Shown: positions 10,036 through 21,312, counted from the stretch's first letter. The stretch is 62,000 nt of DNA from Symbiodinium natans (GCA_905221605.1 CAJNDS010002418.1:189953-251952); one strand, 5' to 3'. Made by a program: numbers and translations. Notes: generated by a model from the letters alone, not told the origin.

Positions 10036-10394
10036 TAGCAGCCGAAGGAGATGACAGATATGAAGGACAGCTATGAGGACAACCTATGGGCCTAACGAGC
10101 CTCGGTGCTTCTGAACCTTTTATGTGTTCAAAAGGCCATTGGCTTCTGCATTTGAGTTGTATTAATGTCAGTTAATTTGTGTGGTTTCAAACACGACGAC
10201 CGGTTAATAGTTTGAGTATATTAGCAAAGTTAAATATCCTTCAATTTCAATCGAAATCGTGAAGTTGTTCGCATTTGAATTAGTGCAGAGGAACGCACAT
10301 CATGATCAAAAGTACCTGATTGTAACAATTAAGTTGAAGCAACATGAATCACCATTTGGCAATGATTTTCTTCAGATAGCTGACCCCTGGAAAT

Positions 10395-10615
10395 GTGGAT
10401 TTGTGTCTGCTGCGACGTAGAATAGCAATCCGGAAAATGACGCAACACAATACTTTCAGATCATTTTGGCTGGGGCACTTCACGAAGCGTATGTTTAAGG
10501 GTTGTATTTGTGTCCGCTGCAACCTAGATCAGCGATATCCAAAAGATGTGGTGCGTAGCAACACAAGACTTTCAGATTATTTAGGCTAGGGCCATTCACA
10601 AAGCATATTTTCAGA
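10395..10615. repeat. Diverged tandem duplication, unit about 110 bp
   Basis: Two adjacent copies share ordered words: ATTTGTGTCTGCTGC versus ATTTGTGTCCGCTGC, CAACACAATACTTTCAGAT versus CAACACAAGACTTTCAGAT, and TTTTGGCTGGGGC versus TTTAGGCTAGGGC, each about 109-112 bp apart. The surrounding 10040-10740 is AT-rich with no gene seen. Confidence 0.65.
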
Positions 10616-10749
10616 GGTTTGAAGCCGAAAACGGTGGATCAATGGGGGGAAGCACATATATGTATATGCTCCATATCTAGAAAAAAAAAAAACATGTTTT
10701 TCAAAAAAGTACTTGTTTTGTTGTATCACATCTATGCACTTCTTTCTCT

Positions 10750-11259
10750 ACGTATAAGGTGCATAAACATGAGTCAAGCACATTGGTGAAAGGAGGCACA
10801 GTGCCTCCTCGAGCGAGGCAGCGCCCATCTCCTCGCACCAGGCGAGCACCGCCTGGCTCGCGACGTGCCCCGCTAGTTTGAAGCAGAGCGCAACAGCACA
10901 CAGAACGCAGAGGGTGTTCGCTTTCAAACATCTCAATAAATGAAGTGAATCTGCCGCCCCAGCTCACCCCGCCCTCCCTGCCCTGCCTGCGTGTGGTCTG
11001 TGAGGTTCAAATGGCCCAGCCAAAGAGCTACGTCTTTGTTCAAGCTCTCTGCCTCCGAATCCTGACACCAAGACAAGCGGCCAGTGAGCAACAACACCAG
11101 TCCCAGCAGTATCCTCGTGTGTGTCCGCCGGCTCCTCAATCTGCTCTGCACCGGCTTCACCGTTGCTAGCGTCGTTGTCGCAAGCTTCAGTGGCTTCTTG
11201 ACTTGCCTTCTGCTTCGCACTTTGGGAACTTTAGGATGTTGACATCGACCCCTGCACAT
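10750..11259 (-). CDS. Candidate gene for a type II-like membrane protein
   Basis: A minus-strand frame from ATG 11259 is basic (RSRRQVKKPLKL, then RLRSRRTHTR), then apolar (ILLGLVLLLTG), then acidic and soluble (SWCQDSEAESLNKDVALWLG, ending near HLNLTDHTQ). This is the pattern of a cytosolic basic tail, a signal anchor and a lumenal or outer domain. A second protein-like minus segment at about 10750-10930 (LCVLCAVALCFKLAGHVASQ, then AVLAWCEEMGAASLEEAL) could be the next exon. No family was recognised. Confidence 0.4.
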
Positions 11260-11820
11260 TCCAAAAGTTCACAAGAAATGGCCTCCAGGCGGGTAGGACT
11301 TTCGACAACACTGTTTTCAGTGGGGCCTGCGCAGTGTCACGTTCGGGCGTGCAGATTGCATGTTCAACTTGTGTGAGGCAGCCTGCGGTGGTGTCCGTGC
11401 CTGACATGTCAGAAGTTGTCACTAATGAAAATTACACATCATTCACCCAACATCTCCACATTCCCAAGCCCTCCAAGCGCACCCCAGTCGTCGACGGTCT
11501 CAATGTGCTCCGGCTGGGCTGGAGCCTGCCAAGCGTCCTGCACTCGGCGCTCCCCTTGCAAACCGGCGAGTGGCTTCTTGCACTTCGCACCGGGCACAGG
11601 TTCAGGGCTCCAGCCACCTCGTCCGCCTCAGCCGCTGCCGGCGCAGCATTCCACAAGTTCTCCACCGCAGAACTGGGTGGACCTCAGGCTCGGGTGTTTG
11701 CAGTTTCCGACGGCGCTTTGCAAAGGACATTACAACTGGATTGAGAATACACACCACGCGACTGCCGAACAGAACGGCACGATTCCTAACTTTTCTCGCA
11801 GCAAGTAAAGGCTTACTCTG

Positions 11821-12570
11821 TCAACTGACACCACGGCTCAGTCGATCCTGAATCTGACGCAGGTTGACCAGACCTTCCACGCGTGGCCAAAGGTCCCTGC
11901 TCTCAGTAGCTTCTAAAGCCGTGTCGGATGTTTCTGATGTATCCGATGTGTCCGGATCCCAAGCTCCAGGAGACTCCGCAGCTCGAGGCTTCTCAGGCTT
12001 ACCGTGAGTGCACGTTCGGCGCAACAGCCATTGAGACATGTCCTCCAAGCTTAAACGCTCGGTAGTGATTGAGTTTGCCCACAGGTGCTCTGATAGATCC
12101 AGCCAAGACTCAAGCTGCAAGTACGGAAATGTCCCCAGTAATGCTTCTAGTTTGCCCGCAAGTCCAACCCCCACTTTGCGGCAGGAGGTCTTGTTCAAGA
12201 CCTGCCCAACGAGATCTGCGTGCCGCGAATCTAGGCGGTCGCACTGAAATGTGTACAGGGCAGAGCCGCTTGCGAGGTGAAGGGCATGCACTCGGCATGC
12301 ATCCGAATCCACTGCGATGCCAAAACATCGTTCGCCCTGAAAGCGTGCCAACTCAACTCCTTCAAGTCTGTGCTGCTCTGGCAGAAGCAGCCTCCTCCTT
12401 TCACTCCTTTCACTCCTTTCACTCCTTTCACTCCTTGGACTTGTGCAGGCAAAGGGTCTGGTGAAGTGGCCGTGCCAGAGGTGCAGGAAAAACAAGAGGA
12501 CGAAATGGCGCAAGAGCTTTGAGAGGTTCCCTGTCTGATGCATAGCTGACGGCATGCAATGTGAAATCAA
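11821..12570 (-). CDS. 3'-5' exonuclease-like exon (WRN/RNase D type), probably inactive
   Basis: A 249-codon minus-strand frame. Residues about 82-190 resemble the ribonuclease-H-fold 3'-5' exonuclease domain of WRN-like proteins. A CFGIAVDSDACRVHALH strand pair is followed by RKVGVGLAGKLEALL, which matches the family signature KVG-G--GD--KL, and then ESWLDLSEHLW, which matches the conserved -DL--L segment. The family's metal-binding Asp in the second motif (GD) is Lys here, and no D-x-E first motif is visible, so catalysis is doubtful unless an upstream exon supplies motif I. A Ser-Glu-Arg tripeptide repeat (about residues 47-58) precedes the domain. A protein-like minus segment at about 11690-11805 (NRAVLFGSRVVCILNPVVMS) may be the next exon. 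The ATG at 12570 is only the first in frame. Confidence 0.45.
   Translation of the reverse strand: MISHCMPSAMHQTGNLSKLLRHFVLLFFLHLWHGHFTRPFACTSPRSERSERSERSERRRLLLPEQHRLEGVELARFQGERCFGIAVDSDACRVHALHLASGSALYTFQCDRLDSRHADLVGQVLNKTSCRKVGVGLAGKLEALLGTFPYLQLESWLDLSEHLWANSITTERLSLEDMSQWLLRRTCTHGKPEKPRAAESPGAWDPDTSDTSETSDTALEATESRDLWPRVEGLVNLRQIQDRLSRGVS
12396..12440. repeat. 9-bp tandem repeat (CTCCTTTCA)
   Basis: About five copies of a 9-bp unit. On the minus strand it encodes the Ser-Glu-Arg repeats of the exonuclease-like frame. A 9-bp period keeps that frame open. Confidence 0.9.
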
Positions 12571-12579
12571 CGAGCGTCA

Positions 12580-13985
12580 TCTGCAGTCCGCACTTGGCTG
12601 ATCCCGCTCATCTTGAAAAGCTGCAAACTTCTGTGATGCCAAGGGCCAAGGACTGCACCCTTTGCCCAGGCAGAAAACGTTCCTGAAGGACCTGACTTGG
12701 CTCGACATCCTAGCCTAGCCGCTAGCCGTAGGACACAATGCCAAGTTCGAGGCGCGCTGTCCTTGCATCTACTGCTTCCTCGCACAGGAATGTTCTTTCC
12801 AGTACTTACATGGCTTGAAGCATATTGAAGCAGCGTCCTCTGCCAAAGCACCTGATGATTGGGAGCCGCCTCCCGAGGAAGGCCGGTTTGCACGACTCAT
12901 CGCATGAAAGAAACGCAACCTTTTTTATCTGTGCTTACACTTTTGGCACCTTTCGACCATGCTGACGGTCTTGCACTTCCAGCGGCTGAACCATTGCCAG
13001 TTTGCCTGTAGGAATGGGCAGTTCTAGGCGCCATGATATCTCCTGATTGTCAAGCCAAAAAGCTCATGGAAGTGCTGCAGACTCATCGGGGTTGCGCGCT
13101 TGGCACCTGGACATCAGAAGCAGCAATCCTTTCCTGAAAAGTGCTACAGACTGCTGCTGATCACGCCTCTTCCTTTCCCTCTCCCGCGGTTGGCTCCGAC
13201 CTAACACAGCAGCTCAAGTGCACACATGTGCACCTGTAGAACTCCATCACAGCACGTCCAAGCTACCAACATCGCTTGTCGCCTGAGTTGTATCAGCTAT
13301 CTGGAATACAGGCTGTAAGAAGTGGCCTTTTGCAACTTTGATGCCTTTTGCAGCAAACGCAACGACATGGCCCCATGCAACCAGTGAGAAAACACAGGCT
13401 AGCTTTGTGATTCTCCTCTGACGCCTCCTCGAACGTCTTCACAATGCTAAAGTCTGTGATATTCCATCCCAATCCGCACGATGTGCTTGGTGTTGTCACT
13501 ACGAGGCCAACGTTCTAAACGCGGTGATCTTTATGCAATCAACTCAGAAGCGGATCCTGCTGAGCTCGGATAACGTGACCACACTTGTTGGCACATTGAG
13601 ACGTTCTAACCTCTGAGCCAGTGCTTACAACATGGCCACCCAAAACAATCTCCACATAACCGCCACCAGCACAATGTCATCGGCGTCTCCCGTTCACAAA
13701 AGCAGCTATACGGTTTAGGGGATGTTCAAAACTGCAAAGACAAGGCTTCATTGGTTTTACACGTTGCAAAATAAATGCCAAACCTGATCCAGCAACCAAG
13801 CATATAGACGTTCAACAAGGCCTTCAACGAGAAAAGCGGGCTTGGAGCGACACATTCTCCGCCATCCCCTCTGACAAGATGCCATGTTCGCTTGGACAGA
13901 TTTGGCAAGGTTCCGGGCTTCGGGATTTGGGTGCGGAGTTGAACCTCCCCTTGTATCTTGTGTGGATTTGGAGCCAACACAAGTG
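12580..13985. other. No recognised gene
   Basis: Only short scattered open frames on both strands (for example minus 12567-12893, minus 13757-14002) with no protein-like consistency. No repeats of note. Confidence 0.5.
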
Positions 13986-13989
13986 AACA

Positions 13990-14385
13990 CTGGATCATGC
14001 ACGTTAACCCTAACCTAGGTTGAGGTTTGGGTTAACCCGAACCCCAACCGGGTTGGAGTCCGAGTTCAACTCAAACCCTAATCTGAGGTAGAGTTCAGGA
14101 TAACAGATAGCCGAACGGGTTAACTCCAACCTTAACCCCTCCCCGAAGCAGGACTGGGGTTAACCCCAACATCAATCCTCCTCCCAACTCCTCGGGTTGG
14201 AGTTCGAGCTAACCCTGACTCCAACCTGATCTGGGGTGAGGGTTCGGGTTTTCCAAACCCCAACCTTACCCGTCTGAGGTTGAGCAGTTTCCGGACCGAG
14301 AGGTTCGGTTAACCCCAGTCCCAGCCTCTTGCCTAAGCTCCTTTTCTCAGGAGCCAGGGTTAAAGTTGGGTTAACCCCAACCGCG
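13990..14385. repeat. Palindromic GGTTAACC/CCAACC repeat tract
   Basis: GGGTTAACCC-type palindromes recur at about 14028, 14116, 14157, 14308 and 14367. They are separated by CCCCAACC, GGTTGGAGT and GAGGTTGAG words in both orientations. It looks like a diverged telomere-related array with strand switches. Confidence 0.7.
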
Positions 14386-14389
14386 CGCA

Positions 14390-15200
14390 AGATGCCATTG
14401 AAAGCAGGCGCTGAAGTCTTGGCGGTCTCGCGGCGACATTAGGACCACGGGTCCAAGGCCGCGAGTGCGCTGCCGTGACGCCGTGGCTCCAACAAAGCTA
14501 GCTTATTCTGGAAGAAGCGGAGGCTTTGCACGTCACAAAAAATGAGGATCCCATAAGTAGGTCCGGGAGTGGTGCGCCGCAGGGCACCAACTCGCTTAGC
14601 AAAAAGGCTCGGAATTCGAGCGAAGACTCGGAAGTCTGACCCGCGCCCTCGACTACAACTAGAAGGACCAAGACGCAGAAAGAGTTATCCGCCGAGGCCT
14701 GCGACAAGGAATGCCACTGGCAGCTGTTCAGACTAAGCACGGGGCAGTTTCGAGAAACGCAGCACGATAAATGCAACAGCTGGTCCCTAATGTCACCCGC
14801 TGCGACGTCCTCCGCTGGGAATTGCTGAGGAAGCGGATGCTTACTTCATTTGCAGACAATTTGCCAATTAGAGACGATCAGTGTCGAGCGTGCCTGCGTC
14901 AATGCAAGGGAAGGGAACTTACCTACGCGCAACCAAGCTGTTGCGGTTTGTTTTGTCGTATGAAACAACAGCTTGCGTGGCTAGCTTATGGCTCTTAGCC
15001 TCCCAGCCCCGCAAGGAGGTCTTCTGATCGAGTCAGCCTATGACCTCTTGTTTTTTTTTTACCGGGATCTTGACTGTTCTTTCATTGCGCCTCTACCGCA
15101 AGCCCTGGACTATTCCTTCTGAGCTACGAGTGGTCACTACGTCTCATCTGCAGGAAAGCAGCTGACATGATCTAAGAAGCACGACGCACATTTATTTCTG
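14390..15200. other. No recognised gene
   Basis: Short frames only. A T-run of about 10 lies near 15050. Nothing else was seen. Confidence 0.5.
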
Positions 15201-15206
15201 CCAGGC

Positions 15207-15476
15207 TCACGCCGAGTGCAATGGGAAGAGTCCGTGTTTCGAAGCACAGTTCGGGATGTCCCACTGCGCAAGTGCACGCCAACGGTGAGCACTTCGGAAC
15301 ATCATGACGCACGCAACATCACGTGTTGCACGCTCTCCAAGGTTCCAACGCTGACCTTGCACAACGCTGAGAACATCAACTTCGAACCTTCTTCCCACGG
15401 TATCACGCACGACCCCCCTCAAGGGTTCGTCTGCAATGTTGGACGCAGTGTTGATGCAGCTTTCATCATCCAACAT
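15207..15476 (-). CDS. Candidate exon, function unknown
   Basis: An 89-codon minus-strand frame from ATG 15476 begins MLDDESCINTASNIADEPLR and contains RRFEVDVLSVVQGQRWNLGE. Its balanced composition looks protein-like, but the plus-strand frame at 15216-15500 is equally long. No family was recognised. Confidence 0.25.
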   Translation of the reverse strand: MLDDESCINTASNIADEPLRGVVRDTVGRRFEVDVLSVVQGQRWNLGERATRDVACVMMFRSAHRWRALAQWDIPNCASKHGLFPLHSA

Positions 15477-15599
15477 CCTCCTCGACAGCCTCCGTGCTGA
15501 GCGGAAAATTCATGTCGGCCAGCAAAGTCTGAGGCTCGAAGAATGTTGCATGTCAGCCAAGTGAACGCTCCCAACCATTTAGACCTCAACGTGCACTTC

Positions 15600-16760
15600 A
15601 ATTGATAAGGGCCCCACCCTTGACTGCCGGCGCTGCAACATCCTGCACTTTACATCAGTAGCAGGAGGCCGTTCTTGTGGGTTTTTCAACTCGGTGTGAA
15701 ACGGATCGCCAGAAAAAGGCAACAAAACCAAGAACAAGCCAGTCTACGCGCCAAGTTTGTGTCTGATCCTTGAAAACTGTTGTTGTACACCATGAAAAGG
15801 TGAAGACGTCGAATCTGAAACTCTAGAAAATGGATATAGCCGGTGAGGCTTCAAGTCAGGAATCCATTGCAACACCCGAACAGAAACACAAGGCTAAAGG
15901 GGATACGAGGGACAACCCCAAACCCCTAACAGCTCTTAAAACCCCACTCGCACTCCATTTTGTTCCTTGAGCCAATTCGGAAAGTTCGTCGTGTAGAAGC
16001 TGACTGAGACATGTTTGTTGCCAGCTTCATCGCCAGCTCCCGTGTGCACGCAAACGGAAAAACAAGTTCTCCAACAGTCTTTGCCCCCAAACCGCGTTCA
16101 TTTTGAGAAGAGCATCATGAGCGCAGCTTTGCACACGACCATCCAAAGCATCATAAAGTTGACGGGCCACACACAAACACTCCTTCTTTTCAGTAGAGCA
16201 AGCTGCTTGCCCTGAATCCCAAATGTTGCAGGTTCCTGCACAGGTTATGCCAAGCTTAGAAATGTCTTCTGCAGGACGGACAGTTAGAGCATTAGAGCAA
16301 CTACATGGCAGGGTGCGGAGATGGCCCGTCCAAGCGCCGACTCACACGCGTCTTTATGCATGACGCTGCAGCAAGGCATGCACGTGGCATGCATGTGCCT
16401 GATTGTTTGGATGCTTTCAATTTTGCGGAGACACGCAAAGCATGCACCACATGTTTGGGTCGGGCGCATCGGCACCAACATTGCCATTGGGGGCTCGGCA
16501 CATGCAAGGGTCATACGGTTGGCTTCAAAAAAACCTGATCAGGAGCTTTTTCCAACTTTTGCGGGCTGCCCGTGGAAAAACCACTGAAAAACATGGTATC
16601 GTGCGGCCACATTTGAGACCAAGAAACAACAAGAACATTGGAACGCATCACAAGTGGACTTCAAGGGAACTTTAAGGGGGCTTCAAGGGGGACCTTTTTG
16701 TTTCATTTTTGGTTGACCATTCAAGGCGCCCGTGGAATTCTTTGACCATGCAGTAGTAAA
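15600..16760. other. No recognised gene
   Basis: Short overlapping frames on both strands around 16284-16675, without a consistent winner. No repeat family was recognised. Confidence 0.45.
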
Positions 16761-17118
16761 CCATGCCGCAGTTCCCATCACATCCTGGCCTGGAGAAGTC
16801 AAAGCAGACACACCTTCCGTCTTGCGTTCAAGCGCTCTCACGCTTCCCTTACAACCCTTTAGGTCCTTTCCTTTCTTGTCCTTGTTCTTTTGATCGCACG
16901 TCCTTTGTCATCTCTTTGCGTGTGCCTTTGCCCCAGAGGTGTTACCTGTGCCATTGTCCAGCCAGAGTGAAATACTGTTCTTTTGTGCACTATGTGTCAC
17001 CCGAAGACTTGCGCAGGAGGCGGGAATTACAAAAAGCTCTCTTGATTGTTTCTTTTCTGGCGGTTTCAATGGCATTTGATCCATCCCGCCCCTTCCCGGT
17101 GACCAGGACCTGCAGCAA

Positions 17119-17643
17119 GTGCACCGGTCCAAGCAAGTAGTTTGCATATCCCAGCCAAGCATCTGGCCCCATGCCTTGGAAAAAGATGTTCTTGTGCTTG
17201 GATGGCAAATGCCAGCTCCAAACAACGAGGCCAAGCTGCCCAGCCATATTGAGCGCAGAAGCTCAAAGACAAAATCAGGCAGCCCGTCAAATAAAAGAAC
17301 CATCAAAGTCGACGATGGATTAAGTAATGGTCATACAATTGAAAACTCCATGCAAGACAAAGCTACTCGAAAAAAGGCAGCTTGCACGAGCAAGTGCAGT
17401 CCGACTGGACACCAAATTTTGCACACAAGTAAAAGACAGTCCGCATTTTTGTTTCTGCCTCCGTTGCCCAGAAACTTAACCTTTCCAGACAAAAAAAAGC
17501 AGCTCAAAGTCAAGAAGCGTTGCCTTAGAGTTGTGCCAATGCTGCGGGATCAGCAAACCACCTGCGGTGAATGTCAACAAACAAACAAATTATTAGAACT
17601 TTTTTCGCGTGAGTTGGAAAGATTTGCTTCTGCGCCGCTGTAA
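17119..17643 (+). CDS. Open frame of unknown status
   Basis: 174 codons on plus, basic and Ser/Lys-rich (SHIERRSSKTKSGSPSNKRT). Competing minus frames at 16908-17306 are also plausible. It may be an exon of a Lys-rich protein or may be chance. Nothing was recognised. Confidence 0.2.
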   Translation: MHRSKQVVCISQPSIWPHALEKDVLVLGWQMPAPNNEAKLPSHIERRSSKTKSGSPSNKRTIKVDDGLSNGHTIENSMQDKATRKKAACTSKCSPTGHQILHTSKRQSAFLFLPPLPRNLTFPDKKKQLKVKKRCLRVVPMLRDQQTTCGECQQTNKLLELFSRELERFASAPL

Positions 17644-17649
17644 GCGGCA

Positions 17650-19190
17650 AGATAAGGGATGCCCTACCTTTCGGCGATTGAAGCCTTCGAAGCCGGTCAA
17701 AGGGAGGGGGGAGGAAAGGGGAAGGAGGAAAGGGAAAGCCTCCTTCGGCCTCGCTCTGTGCTGAGGGTTTGTAAGGGTTGGTATTGGCCGGAAAGGATTC
17801 AGATGGAGGTTACCCGATCTTCGCGCTTTTCCCATCTGAAGGCAACCAATGGTAATCAGCCTGCTGGACATGGCAGACCTGCTTTTGTTTACATCCACGT
17901 CTCCTGCAAGGGCTGGGGTCTGTCCGTGCACACAGACAAGGCGGAACCTTGCAGATGTTCAGGTCCTCGCGGCATAGTTTGAAGATGTTGGCTCTCACTG
18001 TCTGGTGAGTGGTTTGTATGGGCACTTGCTGGGGCAAGGCGGCTCTGGCGTCTGAGGATGGTACATGTGCTAGCTGCTGAGTACGGGCCACCGAAAGAGA
18101 CCTGTGGTAAGACAAGCGATGAAAGGAGCCGAACTCCTAAACTCTCGGACAGGCTAGCTCACGCGGACGCCACGCAGAGTATGTGTCACTATCTTCAGAT
18201 GTTGGAGCCAAATTGCCTCGCCGTGTGACGTGAGATGTGGTGTTTGGATTCGGCCTCAAGCACTGGAAGGCCTGCAACAACAAATCCGAATGAAAACTGT
18301 GGTCCTAAGACACGCGGAGCAGCTGCTTATACGTGGCACCGCGGGGGTCACGTAGAGATAGAGGGCTTGCCAGCAAGGGAACTCTGTCTAGAGATAGCCC
18401 TGGCTCAGTGAGGAGCTGAGGGCCTGGCTGCGCAGATGCAGCGGAATGGTTGTTCGGCCTCGCCTCCGCTGAGGGAACAACAGTCAATGCTTCTCACTGG
18501 ACAAGCCTTTTTGTTCAATGTTTTCTTTGTTTTTTGTCCGGATGATTTCTTGGTTGAGTCGCAAGCTTTCAGAGAGAGAGTTTCGAGAAACCACGTCGAC
18601 GTTCGACGTTTTAGGTCAAGAGGTCGTGTGTGTCATGGAGTCTGGGTGTGTGTCATTTTGTGGGTGCAAAGTGGCTTTGTGTGTTTGCGTGTCCGGCTGG
18701 GTTCTGCTGGCTGTTCAAGTGTGGAAGTACGCGGGTGTTGAAGGGTGTGTGATTTGGAGAGACAAAGAGGTTGAGGGGTGACGGCTGTGCTGAAGGTGAA
18801 GTTTGGGTTCCTCGCACACTTGTGTGGAAAACGAAGGTGAGACCGAAACACGGGGGAAAACGGCCAGGCACGCTGCAGACAGTGCAGGCCAACGTCGCAC
18901 TGCAAGCGGCATCCTTACAGTGGTGACAGGAGCGTCCCGAACAATAGCGGTGTGCTCGAGCCCAAGCTTGCAGGTTTTCGGGGATCGGCAAGCTGAGCAC
19001 AACAGGATTTTCTTCGCAGGTAGAATCAGGTAGAAAAGATTTGGCCCAACCCTGGTGGATCTGCCTGGACACAAATAACCAGAGGCATCAGTGTCGTAAA
19101 GCTCATTGACTGGTGCTACTGAGAAACTGTCAGTAGGACTGTGGTGCGGCGCAGTGCAAGTTGAAGAGCAGCTGTTGGTGGCTGCTCCCC
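17650..19190. other. No recognised gene
   Basis: Several overlapping frames (for example minus 18715-19200, plus 18436-18741) with no protein-like preference that I can defend. GTGT-rich stretches occur near 18620-18700. Confidence 0.4.
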
Positions 19191-19199
19191 GGAAAACCA

Positions 19200-19390
19200 A
19201 TAGTCCAAGATCAAAGGTAAGGACAAAGGCTTCAAAAGGCTTTGAAGGGTCAAGAATGAAGGCTTCGAAGGCTTCGAAAGGTGAGAACGAGGGGCTTCGA
19301 AGGCTTCGAAGGTGAGGACGAAAGGGGCTTTACTTCAAAGGCAAGGACAAGGGGAAGATCTTGGAAGGCTTGGAAGGGTGAGAGTTTGGA
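19200..19390. repeat. Imperfect AAGGCTTCGAAGG repeats
   Basis: Repeated GGCTTCGAAGG and AAGGTGAGGACGA words, roughly 45-50 bp apart, with TTCGAA palindromes. Five to six degenerate units. Confidence 0.65.
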
Positions 19391-19600
19391 GCACCAAAAG
19401 GTGTCTTTTTGATACTTGACAGAAAACAAAAAAAAATAACCAGAGAATGTTTTTTTACCAAGATTTAAAAGAAAATAAAAGGGTGTCTTAGACTATTTTT
19501 TGCAGGAAACTTAAAAAAATAAACCAGAGGTGTCTTGCTTGCAGGAAACCCAAAAAAAATAAACTAGAGGGTGTCTTGCACTTGCAGGCCTGTCCGACTT
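19390..19600. repeat. Three A-rich imperfect repeats
   Basis: Units containing AATAAACCAGAGG...GTGTCTTG...TTGCAGGAAAC recur at about 19490, 19530 and 19570, each with an A-run. Non-coding. Confidence 0.65.
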
Positions 19601-19689
19601 TGGGGCGCGGAGCCAAGCATTCTGCAGGTCGGAGTCGGAGCAGATAAAGTCTGAGAATGAAGCAGAGACAAAAAAGGTTCCAGACAAAA

Positions 19690-19960
19690 TTTGTTCGTTG
19701 ACCTGTGTCTGTCTGTTCTGTGTCTGTCTGTCTTGTCTGTGTCTGTGTGTGTGTCGTGTGTCTGTGTCTGTCTGTGTCTGTGTGTGTCTGTGTGTGTCTG
19801 TGTGCGTGTCTGTGTGTGTGTGTCTGCATGCACAGAGTGCATGTTGCATGTATGTGTGCATGTATGCGTGTTTGCGTGTATGCATGTCTGCGTATGTGTG
19901 TACGCGTGTATGCATGTAGGCATGTGTGCATGTAAATTTGTGTACGTCTGGCATGTGCGG
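19690..19960. repeat. TGTG/TGTC-rich low-complexity tract
   Basis: TGTGTCTG and TGTGTGTC words grading into GTGCATGTATG words. The Cys/Val-rich plus frames and His/Thr-rich minus frames here are artefacts. Confidence 0.9.
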
Positions 19961-19966
19961 ACAGAG

Positions 19967-20728
19967 AAACAGTGGGGTTTTGGGAGGACTGTGCTTGATG
20001 AGAAAGAATGTTCGCACAGAGAAGCAGCGGGGTTTTGGGGGGACTGTGCTTGTATGAGAATTTTCGCACAGAGAAGCAGCGGGGTTTTGGGGGGGACTGT
20101 GCTTGCACGAGAATTTTCGCACAGAAAAGCAGCGGGGTTTTGGGGGGACTGTGCTTATATGAGAATTTTCGCACAAGAAGCAGCAGGGTTTTGGGGGGAC
20201 TGTGCTTGTATGAGAATTTTCGCACAGGGAAACAGCGGGGTTTTGGGGGGACTGTGCTTGTATGACAATTTTCGCACAGAGAAGCAGCGGGGTTTTGGGG
20301 GGGACTGTGCTTGCATGAGAATTTTCGCACAGAGAAGCAGCGGGGTTTTGGGGGGACTGTGCTTGTATGAGAATTTTCGCACAGAGAAGCAGCGGGGTTT
20401 TGGGGGGACTGTGCTTGTATGAGAATTTCGCACAGAAAAGCAGCGGGGTTTTGGGGGGACTGTGCTTCTATGAGAGTATTCGCACAGAGAAGCAGCGGGG
20501 TTTTGGGGGGACTGTGCTTGTATGAGAATTTTCGCACAGAGAAGCAGCGGGGTTTTGGGGGGACTGTGCTTGTATGAGAATTTTCGCACAGAGAAGCAGC
20601 GGGGTTTTGGGGGGACTGTGCTTGTATGAGAATTTTCGCACAGAGAAGCAGCGGGGTTTTGGGGGGACTGTGCTTGTATGAGAATTTTCGCACAGAGAAG
20701 CAGCGGGGTTTTGGGGGGACTGTGTAAA
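19967..20728. repeat. Tandem repeat, 52-bp unit, about 15 copies
   Basis: Each unit contains GAATTTTCGCACAGAGAAGC, then AGCGGGGTTTTGGGGGGACT and TGTGCTTGTAT. The last copies (20486-20728) are almost identical; earlier ones vary by 1-3 bases and small indels. Because 52 is not a multiple of three and the minus strand lacks stops, a 455-codon minus frame stays open across it. That frame is an artefact. Confidence 0.95.
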
Positions 20729-20764
20729 ATTCCAGGCCCGATTGGGCAGGATTTAAGTGCAAGC

Positions 20765-20845
20765 GGGCACGCTTGCCTGCACACGGCAAGCGGTGCCGCA
20801 GTAAGCAGGCTCGGGAACGTTTGCCTGCACACGGCAAGCGCCGCC
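20765..20845. repeat. Short direct duplication with internal TTGCC/GGCAAG inverted words
   Basis: TTGCCTGCACACGGCAAGCG occurs at about 20773 and again at about 20821. Each copy has a small TTGCC...GGCAA stem. Confidence 0.85.
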
Positions 20846-20875
20846 AACGCCGCAAGCGAGCGTCGTTCCAGGGAG

Positions 20876-21295
20876 GGCCCCCCCCGGGTGGAAAAAAACC
20901 ATTTGCCCACGAAGGGGGTTAGGGTTTAGGGCCCCCCTGGGGTGGAAAAAACCATTTGCCCACGAAGGGGGTCAGGGTTTAGGGTCCCTCCGGGTGGAAA
21001 AAGGGCGTCAGGGTTTGGGGCCTCCCGGGTGGAAAAAAACCATGTGCCCACAAGGGGGTCAGGGGGGCCCAAAGGCTCGGTTTTGATCAAAAACCCAGAA
21101 AACGAGAGCCACCCAGAACCGTCGATTTCAGAACTAAAAAATCGCATTTTGAACTGGGATCTGGGCCGATCCTGGGGTCCCCCTCATTTGGGGTGTTTTT
21201 GGAGGCACGGCCCAGGAAAAAAACCATTTGCCCACGAAGAGGGTCAGGGTTTAGGGCCCAGAAAAAAACCACATGCCCACGAAGGTCATTAGGGT
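20876..21295. repeat. Dispersed-in-tandem repeat with AAAACCATTTGCCCACGAAG core
   Basis: The core GGAAAAAAACCATTTGCCCA is followed by CGAAGGGGGT and then telomere-like TTAGGGTTTAGGG. It appears at about 20889, 20943, 21030, 21218 and 21264, the last two closely spaced. Some copies are truncated. It leads directly into the next TTTAGGG array. Confidence 0.8.
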
Positions 21296-21312
21296 TTAAA
21301 TATACATAGCAA

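Noticed and set aside
19488-20855. 455-codon minus-strand frame
   Set aside because: It spans the 52-bp tandem array and TG-rich tract; openness results from a stop-free repeat unit, and the protein is a frame-cycling repeat with no independent support.
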